Assembly (NCBI GenBank): GCA_001782235.1
Contig: MFOC01000001.1
Coordinates: 1 to 38,309 of the forward strand
DNA: 38,309 nucleotides
Reading direction: 5' to 3'
Source: Candidatus Levybacteria bacterium RIFCSPHIGHO2_02_FULL_40_18
Lineage (GTDB): Bacteria > Patescibacteriota > Microgenomatia > Levybacterales > GWA1-39-11
Shown here: piece after piece, positions 1 to 6,267 of the stretch
Numbering within the stretch: position 1 is the stretch's first letter
How the letters are laid out: every line of letters begins with the position of its first letter
Made by a program: the position numbers and the translations under genes
Notes under the pieces: generated by a model
The model's input: only the letters and a program-made list of their open reading frames with translations
The model's database searches: none
What the model was told of the DNA's origin: nothing

Positions 1-8
1 AAAATCCT

Positions 9-30
9 CGCGGCATTTGGGGGTGCCGCG
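9..30. repeat. GC-rich hairpin at window start
   Basis: A 7-bp perfect stem (CGCGGCA with TGCCGCG) closes an 8-nt loop. It is followed by a short A run rather than T on the + strand, so read on the - strand it has a weak T tract and could terminate a gene to the right. No gene is visible at this edge. Its role is unknown. Confidence 0.4.
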
Positions 31-63
31 AAAAACCCGCCCTCAAAATCCACGATTTCTCTC

Positions 64-81
64 TTTGTGAACGTTCACAAA
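64..81. promoter_or_regulatory. 18-bp perfect palindrome, candidate operator
   Basis: Positions 64-81 read identically on both strands (TTTGTGAACGTTCACAAA). A perfect 18-bp palindrome without a loop is typical of a binding site for a dimeric repressor rather than of an RNA hairpin. It lies about 90 nt upstream of the best promoter for the membrane protein at 279. No regulator gene is adjacent, so the binding protein cannot be named. Confidence 0.45.
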
Positions 82-110
82 TAGTTTAGGGTCGAATCCA
101 AAAAAGGGTT

Positions 111-172
111 GACCCGTTCGACAAGCTCAGGGTCTTCGTCGTAAAACTCCTTGACCCCGATTGAATCGGGGT
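111..172. repeat. Two small palindromic repeat units
   Basis: Positions 111-134 hold GACCC...GGGTC flanking a TTCGACAAGCTCAG core, a word I recognise as recurring in many environmental genomes. Positions 154-172 form a perfect 8-bp hairpin (ACCCCGAT / ATCGGGGT, loop TGA). The latter resembles the CCCG-type hairpins downstream of uvrA at 24853-24902. Both look like members of dispersed intergenic palindrome families. This is seen only by eye, and genome-wide copy number is unknown. Confidence 0.45.
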
Positions 173-199
173 TGACAAATCAATCTGTTCTGTGATAGC
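172..199 (+). promoter_or_regulatory. Candidate promoter for the gene at 279
   Basis: A perfect -35 (TTGACA, 172-177) is followed by a 16-nt spacer and a weak -10 (GATAGC, 194-199) with an upstream TG. Transcription would begin near 206, giving a leader of about 70 nt. This is one of the few transcription units here with a clear leader. Confidence 0.4.
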
Positions 200-242
200 C
201 TAGTGGTAGATATGGCCGCCGGCCCTAAGAAAGGTCTCTGAC

Positions 243-266
243 CCGGAGGGCCTCTGGCCCGGAGGG
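243..266 (+). promoter_or_regulatory. Leader hairpin with duplicated SD-like CCCGGAGGG
   Basis: CCCGGAGGG occurs twice (243-251 and 258-266). Between them a GGGCC-TCT-GGCCC hairpin (248-260) forms and overlaps both copies. The second GGAGGG is a strong Shine-Dalgarno site 12 nt before the TTG start at 279. The hairpin could hide or present the ribosome site, which suggests translational control, but nothing here proves it. Confidence 0.4.
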
Positions 267-278
267 TGGTGATAAAAT

Positions 279-947
279 TTGCAGTTTGAGAGTGTAAACC
301 AAGTTTTAACAGTTACACTTAATAATACATTAACCTCAGTTGCCCAATTCATCCCGCGTTTTCTAACAGGTCTCATTGTTTTGCTCATAGGCTTAATTAT
401 TGCTTCATTTGTCAAGCAGGTGTTGGTTCAGCTTTTTAAATTTGTAAAGCTTGAACAATTGCTTGAAAGATACGGCGTGCCTGAGACTCGGGGAAGAGAG
501 GGTGTTTCATGGACAGGATTCTTGGCTGAACTTGCACGTTGGTTTGTTATTATTTTGTTTCTTGTACCAACGGCAGATATTTGGGGGTTGGGTCAATTTG
601 TTGTCATCCTTAATAATCTCTTGGCTTATCTACCAAGCGTTCTGGTTTCGGTATTGTTGCTTTTGGTTGGATTTGTTGTAGGAAGATTGGTTCACGACCT
701 GCTTTTGGCATCAGTGCAAGGAGTCTCGGGAGAATCGGCAAGGACAATTGCGGTGGTTGGACAATATTCGGTAATAATTTTTGCCGTATTAATAGCCCTA
801 AATCAATTGGGAATCGCAAGCGATTTAATAAGAATATTGTTTGCGGGGGTTGTGGCATCAGTTGCGCTTGCCGCAGGTCTTGCATTTGGTCTTGGAGGCC
901 GCGACGCCGCCAAAGAAATCCTGACCAAGCTCCTTAAAAGATTGTGA
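279..947 (+). CDS. TM-helix repeat (CmpX-like, MscS-related) membrane protein
   Basis: This 222-residue integral membrane protein starts at a TTG codon preceded by GGAGGG. Hydrophobic segments lie at about 22-47, 84-103, 113-146 and 160-215. The C-terminal segment ends in a Gly/Ala-rich helix (GLAFGLGGRDAAKEIL), the hallmark of the conserved TM-helix domain (Pfam PF05552) found in CmpX and in the pore helix of small mechanosensitive channels. The protein lacks the soluble beta domain of true MscS channels. In this family the helix is thought to line a pore or act as a membrane scaffold; the ligand or trigger is unknown. It is a single-gene unit, convergent with the gene ending at 962. Family assignment is fairly safe; channel activity is inferred. 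Confidence 0.8.
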   Translation: MQFESVNQVLTVTLNNTLTSVAQFIPRFLTGLIVLLIGLIIASFVKQVLVQLFKFVKLEQLLERYGVPETRGREGVSWTGFLAELARWFVIILFLVPTADIWGLGQFVVILNNLLAYLPSVLVSVLLLLVGFVVGRLVHDLLLASVQGVSGESARTIAVVGQYSVIIFAVLIALNQLGIASDLIRILFAGVVASVALAAGLAFGLGGRDAAKEILTKLLKRL

Positions 948-961
948 GCCTAGAGATATTA

Positions 962-1552
962 TTATTTCGAGTGGGGATCTCCCGAATATCTTTGTAAATA
1001 TTTGAGGAGAAGTAAAAACCATGCATCGACATAACCTTCTAGGAAGGTGGAGGTGTGGATACGGTCAGACCCAAGTCTCTTTTCAATTTCCAGCATAGCT
1101 GCATTGATGTTAGGAGATAGCTTAGGTAATATGTCTACGACAGCATCGTAAAAATTAGCAGGTTTCTGCATTCCTGCAATATTAAAGGCTTCTCTTAAAA
1201 TAGGGTTGTCCCAATCGCTGTCATCTAACCGGTCTATTACGTGAACCACTTTTTCAATATCTGTCTCTTCAATTTCATCCAACTCAAGACCTAACCTACC
1301 TATCAGTTTCGTTGTAAATATTGCGGTAGTAAGATAAACTATTGCCCCTCTTTCAAAAGTCCTACCCGACATGCTGTATGCTTTTGTAGCAAACATAAAA
1401 TACCGAAGAGATGACGTACCCTCAGCTTCTAATTCCGCGAGAGTATATTGCTCTTTATCCCTTATATTCCTCCATTCCTTGAGGGTACCAGGAATTCCAG
1501 ATGTGTTTATATCAAATGGACGTACGTATCCTCCTTCTTTGTTTTCTACCAT
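962..1552 (-). CDS. Hypothetical protein (196 aa)
   Basis: I do not recognise this protein. A longer reading frame opens at 1588, but its first 12 codons cover a perfect sigma-70 promoter. The start is therefore placed at the ATG at 1552 (residues MVENKEGG), 7 nt after the -10 box. The product is soluble and mildly acidic. It has an N-terminal WRNIRDKEQYTLAELE segment, a hydrophobic middle (about residues 60-80), an acidic stretch (LDEIEETDIEK), and a C-terminal aromatic/leucine segment (DAWFLLLLKYLQRY). There is no signal peptide and no clear enzymatic motif. It stands alone, converging on the membrane protein at 279-947. It is likely a real gene because of the consensus promoter. Confidence 0.65.
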   Translation of the reverse strand: MVENKEGGYVRPFDINTSGIPGTLKEWRNIRDKEQYTLAELEAEGTSSLRYFMFATKAYSMSGRTFERGAIVYLTTAIFTTKLIGRLGLELDEIEETDIEKVVHVIDRLDDSDWDNPILREAFNIAGMQKPANFYDAVVDILPKLSPNINAAMLEIEKRLGSDRIHTSTFLEGYVDAWFLLLLKYLQRYSGDPHSK

Positions 1553-1559
1553 GCGAAGA

Positions 1560-1588
1560 ATTATATTAAGAAACGGGGAAAATGTCAA
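1560..1588 (-). promoter_or_regulatory. Consensus sigma-70 promoter, leaderless start
   Basis: On the - strand TTGACA (1588-1583), a 17-nt spacer and TATAAT (1565-1560) form a perfect consensus promoter. The start codon is 7 nt beyond the -10 box, so the predicted transcript begins at or next to the ATG. It decides the start of the 962-1552 gene. Confidence 0.8.
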
Positions 1589-1696
1589 ACTATAGGTTTA
1601 TTGTGACCCATGTTAGTCAGAATTGGAACCAGCTTCTAATTCTTAATCCTAACCATGGGATAGGTATCGCCTACAATTACCACTAAGGATTGGAAA

Positions 1697-2512
1697 CTAT
1701 TTTGTTTGCATCTCTAATGATTTTACTAAAGTGGATGTTTTTGCAAGAAGCTGCAGTGCTAATGCTCTATCTGGTTGGATTCCATAAAAAAGAGAAAGTC
1801 TATACCTGTTGCTTTCTACATTAGACCATCTATTTTGGTTAAGTTCATAGAACCTCCACGTAACCATATTCGCAAACGCGTTTCCTGCCATTACTATCAT
1901 TGGACCACTTTCTAGAGGGCTTAATCCTAAAAATTGAGGAAATGGGAAACCAAATCCTGTTGCGGTTGTTAATCCATCAATTATAATCATAGCTACACCA
2001 TCGTTAGTACGCAATCCAGACATTAAATTTTTAGTCCCTATAGTCGAAACTTCCTGTTTCATCGCTTGATTCAGGAAATGTGACCAAGATTCAAGTGACC
2101 TTATCCCTTTGTTTTTCCATCTCTTATCGTTGTTCATTCGGAAAATAACTTCGTTAATATTTACATCAATTGTTGCGCCTATCCAGTCTGCGGCGTGAAT
2201 CGGTCCGTACCACGAAGGACCAAAGCTTGAATCTTGGGGGGATACTATGTTCCTCGAAATTTTACTTGACCCATAAGCAGATCCTTGCGAATCGTATCCT
2301 GCAGTCTGTGGAATTTCAGTTGATGTATCACCCTTCGTATTGCTAATTATTCTTAAATGCTCTATTCCTCCCAACCTGCACAGACTATGAATAGCCTTTA
2401 AATTTACTCCTATTTGATTTTGGTCAATGTAAGGTGGTAAATTTAATTCAAATTTTACCAAAGGAGAAGAAGCCTGTGGTAAGGGTGTATATCTGGATTC
2501 TACTTTGGACAT
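1697..2512 (-). CDS. Hypothetical protein (271 aa)
   Basis: I do not recognise this protein. The open frame extends to 2641, but its first 43 codons run antisense-free through tRNA-Glu and a promoter, so the start is set at the ATG at 2512 (MSKVESRYTPL). That ATG lies 7 nt after a TATAAT box. The product is a Ser/Asn-rich soluble protein with no signal peptide. A GLTTATGFGFPFPQFLGLSPLESGPM stretch (split here: GLTTATGFGF, then PFPQFLGL) around residues 181-205 is its most distinctive and most hydrophobic segment. A C-terminal segment (RYRLSLFYGIQPDRALALQL) is amphipathic. It follows tRNA-Glu on the same strand and precedes the unknown gene at 962-1552. No function can be given. Confidence 0.6.
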   Translation of the reverse strand: MSKVESRYTPLPQASSPLVKFELNLPPYIDQNQIGVNLKAIHSLCRLGGIEHLRIISNTKGDTSTEIPQTAGYDSQGSAYGSSKISRNIVSPQDSSFGPSWYGPIHAADWIGATIDVNINEVIFRMNNDKRWKNKGIRSLESWSHFLNQAMKQEVSTIGTKNLMSGLRTNDGVAMIIIDGLTTATGFGFPFPQFLGLSPLESGPMIVMAGNAFANMVTWRFYELNQNRWSNVESNRYRLSLFYGIQPDRALALQLLAKTSTLVKSLEMQTK

Positions 2513-2519
2513 GCAAGGA

Positions 2520-2525
2520 ATTATA
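2520..2525 (-). promoter_or_regulatory. -10 box for the 1697-2512 gene
   Basis: TATAAT on the - strand lies 7 nt before the ATG at 2512. The -35 region is poor (TTTATT or TTGTTT at unfavourable spacing). A leaderless start is predicted. Confidence 0.55.
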
Positions 2526-2559
2526 ACAGAATTTGAGGCCAGAATAAACAATAAGATTG

Positions 2560-2633
2560 TGACGCCTACGGGATTCGAACCCGTGATTACAGGGATGAAA
2601 GCCCTGTGTCCTGGACCGCTAGACGAAGGCGCC
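2560..2633 (-). tRNA. tRNA-Glu (UUC)
   Basis: The - strand folds as a full cloverleaf. The acceptor pairs GGCGCCT with AGGCGTC, the anticodon stem CAGGG/CCCTG carries loop CTTTCAT (anticodon TTC), and the T arm is ACGGG-TTCGAAT-CCCGT. The discriminator is A, and CCA is not encoded because the next bases read CAA. A promoter lies immediately upstream at 2642-2670. Confidence 0.95.
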
Positions 2634-2641
2634 GTGCTCAA

Positions 2642-2670
2642 ATTATATTAAAATGGCGCTCAAACATCAA
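2642..2670 (-). promoter_or_regulatory. Promoter of tRNA-Glu
   Basis: On the - strand TTGATG (2670-2665), a 17-nt spacer and TATAAT (2647-2642) precede the mature tRNA 5' end by only 8 nt. Transcription should begin within 1-2 nt of the mature end, so little or no 5' leader would be left for RNase P. Confidence 0.65.
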
Positions 2671-2676
2671 GGAATC

Positions 2677-3561
2677 CTATCTGTTTCTATTTGTTTTGAG
2701 GTGTTCGCGGGCAATTAAGAAAGAGGTTGTAAGCACTATTCCTGCGCCAACTATTTGTACCGGACTTAGAGTTTCGCCAAAAAAGAAAAAGGCAAAAGGT
2801 GCTCCGACAAGAGGTCCTACCGCTCGTAACGATGATACTATCCACTCTTTTACGCTTTTTAGAGATGCAAACCAGAGGGTCAAGCTGACAGAAGTTAAAA
2901 GCACTGCCTGAAGTATTAAATATAACCAACCTTCTGAAAATCTGAACACATGACTTCCTGAAAATATAAAAAAGACAGGCAAAAAGAAAATACCCGCTAC
3001 TAAAAGACCGAGCATATTTGAAATTTGAGGGCCAATGGTTTTAACTAGTCTTGAAGCCGGAAAATAAGAATAGGAATAAAATCCCATCGCAAGAATTATT
3101 GCAAAGTCTCCGATTTGAGGTGCGCCGACTCCTGTAAATATTCCTCCGGTTGAGAGCAAAATTGCTCCGAAGATATGGATAGCAAGTAGTAATAAATGTG
3201 CCGGCTTTACCTTTTCTTTATTTATTAACCAATGCCAAAAAAGTACAAAATAAGGTTCGGCCTTTGTAAAAAAGATAGCCTTAATTGCTTCCGTCTGACT
3301 TAGCCCTAAAACCAGTATGATATCGGCGATTATGTATCGAGTCGAAATAAGAGAGAATAGTTCCTTTTTATTATCCTTAATTTTATCAAAGTCTAATTTC
3401 TCTTTTTTTAAACCTAAAAAAGCTAAAAGCGTCAGGAATCCAAACAAAGCATTAAAAAATAGAAATGTTGGAACATCCAAAAGTTTAATTGCACGAGTTT
3501 TGAATATTGTTAATACCGAGGATAAAATTGGAGATGCAATCGCAAAAAAAAGATGTTTCAT
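2677..3561 (-). CDS. EamA/DMT-family transporter
   Basis: The 294-residue product has about ten hydrophobic helices in two similar halves, the pattern of the drug/metabolite transporter superfamily (EamA, PF00892). The C-terminal half carries the typical conserved end: SSLRAVGPLVGAPFAFFFFGE, then LSPVQIVGAGIVL. The fold exports small metabolites, but the substrate cannot be read from sequence. Its ATG overlaps the stop of the upstream hydrolase gene in an ATGA arrangement (3558-3561), so the two are translationally coupled and probably form one operon. It ends 44 nt before tRNA-Glu, whose promoter starts just before this gene's stop codon. Confidence 0.85.
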   Translation of the reverse strand: MKHLFFAIASPILSSVLTIFKTRAIKLLDVPTFLFFNALFGFLTLLAFLGLKKEKLDFDKIKDNKKELFSLISTRYIIADIILVLGLSQTEAIKAIFFTKAEPYFVLFWHWLINKEKVKPAHLLLLAIHIFGAILLSTGGIFTGVGAPQIGDFAIILAMGFYSYSYFPASRLVKTIGPQISNMLGLLVAGIFFLPVFFIFSGSHVFRFSEGWLYLILQAVLLTSVSLTLWFASLKSVKEWIVSSLRAVGPLVGAPFAFFFFGETLSPVQIVGAGIVLTTSFLIAREHLKTNRNR

Positions 3562-4125
3562 TTTGCTATTTCGAGGAGTTTTGAAAGGACGATTGGAAGT
3601 TCTGTTACTCCATCACCGTCGGTAAAATGTCCATAACCGTTTAGGATAATCGATTCAGCTCCAAGTTTCTCTTCGTAAATTTTACTGTGCTCAATAGGTA
3701 CCCAAGGATCGTCCTCCGAATGAATAATCACGAATTTGTTCGCTTTCGTTTTGATCTTGTTCCAATCAGTTGGACTGGCAAAGAATGAGCTCAGCTCGCC
3801 TTTATATCCTTCATATTCAAGATCGTGCCCAAATCCGGCGACAAATATTACCCCGCCAATTTTTTGATCTTCGTCGAGTGATTCGAGAAATCTTAATATC
3901 GCTATACAACCAAGACTATGACCAACAAGATAGGTATTTTCATCAGGATCGACAATCGCTTCTTTCAGTTTTGATAGCCATTTGTCAAGATTCGGAGTAT
4001 CAGGGTTTGGCATGGAGGGCACAATAACTTCGAACCCTTTTTGTTCGAGTTTTTCTTTAAGCCAGGGAAACCAGCTTCCAGTCGGAGAACCCTCCCACCC
4101 ATGAATAATAAAAACTCTTTTTCAC
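3558..4125 (-). CDS. RBBP9/YdeN-type serine hydrolase, apparent frameshift at start
   Basis: The body (ATG at 4022) carries the alpha/beta-hydrolase nucleophile elbow GHSLG (LVGHSLGCIAIL), a late Asp (HSEDDPWVP) and the final His (NGYGHF). This is the triad layout of the RBBP9/YdeN serine hydrolase family. Upstream of 4022 the same frame continues as KRVFIIHGWEGSPTGSWFPW, the family's normal N-terminus with its HGWEGSP motif, but it meets TGA at 4124-4122 with no ATG, GTG or TTG. A GTG at 4125, 8 nt after a TATAAT box, would join perfectly (MKRVFIIHG) if the A5 tract at 4122-4118 had one A fewer. Either the assembly has an extra A, or the gene is broken or uses slippage. It is coupled to the downstream EamA transporter. 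Substrate unknown. Confidence 0.75.
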
Positions 4126-4133
4126 GTTGTCAA

Positions 4134-4142
4134 ATTATAGCA
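4134..4142 (-). promoter_or_regulatory. Extended -10 promoter of the hydrolase-EamA operon
   Basis: TGCTATAAT on the - strand (4142-4134) is an extended -10 element 8 nt before the GTG at 4125. A weak hairpin (TCCGA/TCGGA, 4150-4164) overlaps the greA stop codon just upstream. Confidence 0.65.
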
Positions 4143-4155
4143 TTTCGACTCCGAA

Positions 4156-4581
4156 TTAATCGGACTTGAGAACTTTGAGCTTGAGTTTGCCTTTGGGGGT
4201 TTGGATTTCGACTATGTCCCCTTCTTTTTTGCCAAGGAGCGAACTGCCAATTGGAGAGTTTGCAGAAATTTTATTTTGTGAAGGGTCTGCTTCAAAATCG
4301 CCCACAATTTGGTATTCGATTTGTTGCCCATTTTGTTCAACCAGGACTTTTTTGGAAGGCACAACTTGCGCAAGTTTAATTTGGTTCGAAAGTCTCCTTA
4401 ATTGGATATCGATTGATCTGAGTCTTGCTTTTGCGGCGTGATAAAGACTATTTTCCGATAGATCTCCTAACTCTCTCGCTCTTGAGAGTTCTTTGACTGC
4501 TTCCGGCCGGCCAACTTTGAGTTTTTCGTATTCAATTTTAAGTTGATCGAATCCCTCTTTAGTAAATTTAATTCTCCTCAT
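4156..4581 (-). CDS. greA: Transcription elongation factor GreA
   Basis: GreA enters the secondary channel of stalled RNA polymerase and stimulates cleavage of backtracked RNA. The 141-residue protein begins with the normal MxxxxFTKEGF pattern. It carries the coiled-coil tip GDLSENSLYHAAK (about residues 39-51), whose Asp and Glu coordinate the catalytic metal. It ends in the FKBP-like C-terminal domain (SPIGSSLLGKKEGDIVEI). It is slightly shorter than the E. coli protein (158 aa), mostly at the C-terminus. The ATG is itself followed by AGGAG, and no good SD precedes it. It may be read through from the membrane protein gene upstream, with a strong hairpin lying between them. Confidence 0.95.
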   Translation of the reverse strand: MRRIKFTKEGFDQLKIEYEKLKVGRPEAVKELSRARELGDLSENSLYHAAKARLRSIDIQLRRLSNQIKLAQVVPSKKVLVEQNGQQIEYQIVGDFEADPSQNKISANSPIGSSLLGKKEGDIVEIQTPKGKLKLKVLKSD

Positions 4582-4589
4582 TTGGTAAA

Positions 4590-4632
4590 CCCCGCATCCA
4601 CGACTTTATGGTCATGGTATTGTGGTGCGGGG
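4590..4632. terminator. Hairpin between the GT-C gene and greA
   Basis: CCCCGCATCCAC (4590-4601) pairs with GTGGTGCGGGG (4622-4632), giving 11 bp with one bulged T and a 20-nt loop. It spans the stop codon of the 4612-6225 gene and ends 8 nt before greA. No T run follows, so it is not a classical intrinsic terminator. It could be an attenuator, an mRNA stabiliser or a repeat unit. Confidence 0.45.
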
Positions 4633-6225
4633 TAAACGATATAAAGATTCTGCCGCTTTTTTCCACTGCGCATCCGATATTTGGTCGACTTTATCTTTCC
4701 TGACAAATAAACAAGAAGGATTTTCAAGATTATACAATTGAACGTATTTGTTTTTTACAAAATCGGGTAAGCGATACAATTCTCCAATGTCCGATTTTTT
4801 AGGACATGATCCAAACTCCTTATAAAACGTAGGCGGGTTTATCTTGAACATTTCAATCCTTGCGTCAGCATACTTTTTAAAGTGTGGCATTGCAGATGTA
4901 TACCAAGAGTATTTATATGAAGAAGGAATTTTAGCTTGCCAGTAGATAAGATCGTCAGAGCCGTCAAGAAAAAGAGTATCGCCCGGACCGGATAATTTGC
5001 GGGCAACCTCTCCAATTTGCATCACTTCGCCATAGTTTGTCAGAAGCTCTTTGTGTTGGTCAAATGGTTCATGGGCAAAATATGAACGCGAGGAGACAAA
5101 GGATAAAAGGGCGAAAGAAAGTATTAAAATTGAAGCGTAGAATAGTTTTTTTTGAATGAAATTCCAAAAGACTAGCATAGATGTTATGAAGACAAAGAGT
5201 GCAAACCAAACCAGCAGATGGAAAGCCTCATAAAACATTGAGCCCGGCAAAACGACTCTAATATTTGCAAGCCCCAAAACTATCAATATCGCAATTATTG
5301 TTCGATAAACTCTTTTTTTAAACAATACGAACAAGTTAGCCAGAAATACAATATCTATTAAAATCAGGAGATTCCGAAGTATGTTTGAATTTCCGTAAAA
5401 GAATACATAGACAGGGTAGAACAATGCTTGAGTAAAACGGTTACCAAGCATATCAGCCTTAACATCTGAAGGTAAAACAGCTGTATAGTTCACAGTTACA
5501 ACATTAAAGAAGTACTCGGACAGGTTAAAGGATAGTAGTGTAATTATAGAAAGCGTGGCGAACAACAGGATGGGAATAATTCGAATTTTCCTTAACTTGT
5601 TTTCAAAAAAGATAATTGCAAATAATACTAGAGCTAGGGGTACGTACGGCTCTCGCATGAAGATGACGAACCAGGCAGCGATAGATACTAGATAATAGTC
5701 AATAGTTAATAGCGTTTGGCTGTTGGCTGTTGGCTTTTGGCTGGAAATTTTCAGAAGTGCGAGGCCGGTGAGGTAGGCTAGGGGATAGACGATTATTCCT
5801 TCAGCCAGAAATCTATCTCCGAATAGGTAAAACTTGGCTGGTTCGTAAAGCAAAATAAATAGGAAGGCTGGAAGTCTGAATCGCCAAATGAGAATTGCGT
5901 TCATGATTAGAGAAAATACGAGGACGAATTGTCTATGTCGCAAGATTAATTCGAACACATTCTGTGGATGGGTAACCGCCTGGATGAAATAGCTTATAAA
6001 CCCAGCAAAGGGCTGGTGGTTGAAAAAGAATTCTGAAAACATAGCTTTTCCTTGAAGTAAAAAATATCCACCCATAAAATTATTGCAGTCGTCAAAGCAC
6101 CCAAAGGCATTCACGCGCGGAATATAAATTTTGTAAAGGATTGCGTAGATCGGGATTAAAAGAAGTAGGGGGATAATAATATTAAGATTCGATCGAACAA
6201 ACTTCAGGATTTTTTCAACGTGCAT
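4612..6225 (-). CDS. GT-C-fold-like integral membrane glycosyltransferase (putative)
   Basis: The 537-residue protein has an N-terminal TM helix (about 15-31), then an extracytoplasmic loop with FDDCNNFMGGYFLLQGKAMF and FFFNHQPF. It has about ten further hydrophobic helices and a soluble C-terminal domain (about 410-537). An acidic pair in the first loop followed by a GG..L.G segment and a HQP motif is the usual layout of GT-C lipid-linked-sugar transferases (GT39/ArnT/DUF2079 relatives). Donor and acceptor are unknown. A 63-nt heptamer array (5682-5744) lies in frame in the coding sequence and encodes the loop around residues 161-181. A second array sits just upstream of the ATG. The GT-C role is inferred from topology. 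Confidence 0.6.
   Translation of the reverse strand: MHVEKILKFVRSNLNIIIPLLLLIPIYAILYKIYIPRVNAFGCFDDCNNFMGGYFLLQGKAMFSEFFFNHQPFAGFISYFIQAVTHPQNVFELILRHRQFVLVFSLIMNAILIWRFRLPAFLFILLYEPAKFYLFGDRFLAEGIIVYPLAYLTGLALLKISSQKPTANSQTLLTIDYYLVSIAAWFVIFMREPYVPLALVLFAIIFFENKLRKIRIIPILLFATLSIITLLSFNLSEYFFNVVTVNYTAVLPSDVKADMLGNRFTQALFYPVYVFFYGNSNILRNLLILIDIVFLANLFVLFKKRVYRTIIAILIVLGLANIRVVLPGSMFYEAFHLLVWFALFVFITSMLVFWNFIQKKLFYASILILSFALLSFVSSRSYFAHEPFDQHKELLTNYGEVMQIGEVARKLSGPGDTLFLDGSDDLIYWQAKIPSSYKYSWYTSAMPHFKKYADARIEMFKINPPTFYKEFGSCPKKSDIGELYRLPDFVKNKYVQLYNLENPSCLFVRKDKVDQISDAQWKKAAESLYRLPRTTIP
5682..5744. repeat. In-frame array of nine heptamers inside a gene
   Basis: Nine consecutive 7-nt units all begin T-A/G-G: TAGATAC, TAGATAA, TAGTCAA and so on, changing at mid-array to TGGCTGT-type units. 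The total of 63 nt equals 21 codons, so the host frame is kept. The encoded residues (about 161-181, including SSQKPTANSQTLL) fall in a loop between membrane helices. The TAGTTAA-type units match those of the intergenic arrays at 35334-35628. Confidence 0.8.
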
Positions 6226-6232
6226 CCCTTAA

Positions 6233-6267
6233 TTGTCAGTTGTCAGTAGTTAGTTGTCAATTGTTAT
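6233..6267. repeat. Heptamer array upstream of the GT-C gene
   Basis: Five 7-nt units follow T-(T/A)-GT-(C/T)-A: TTGTCAG twice, TAGTTAG, TTGTCAA and TTGTTAT. On the - strand the units create a TTGACA-N17-GACAAT promoter that ends 6 nt before the ATG at 6225. The array fills the whole gap between glmS and the GT-C gene and touches the glmS stop codon. Confidence 0.75.

Noticed and set aside
187-260. tRNA-like D-arm word (GCCTAGTGGTAGA) upstream of the first gene
   Set aside because: No anticodon arm or TTCGA T-loop can be folded around it, so it is not a tRNA.
2513-2641. N-terminal extension of the 1697-2512 gene through tRNA-Glu
   Set aside because: The extra 43 codons run through the tRNA gene and the TATAAT box; the ATG at 2512 is better supported.
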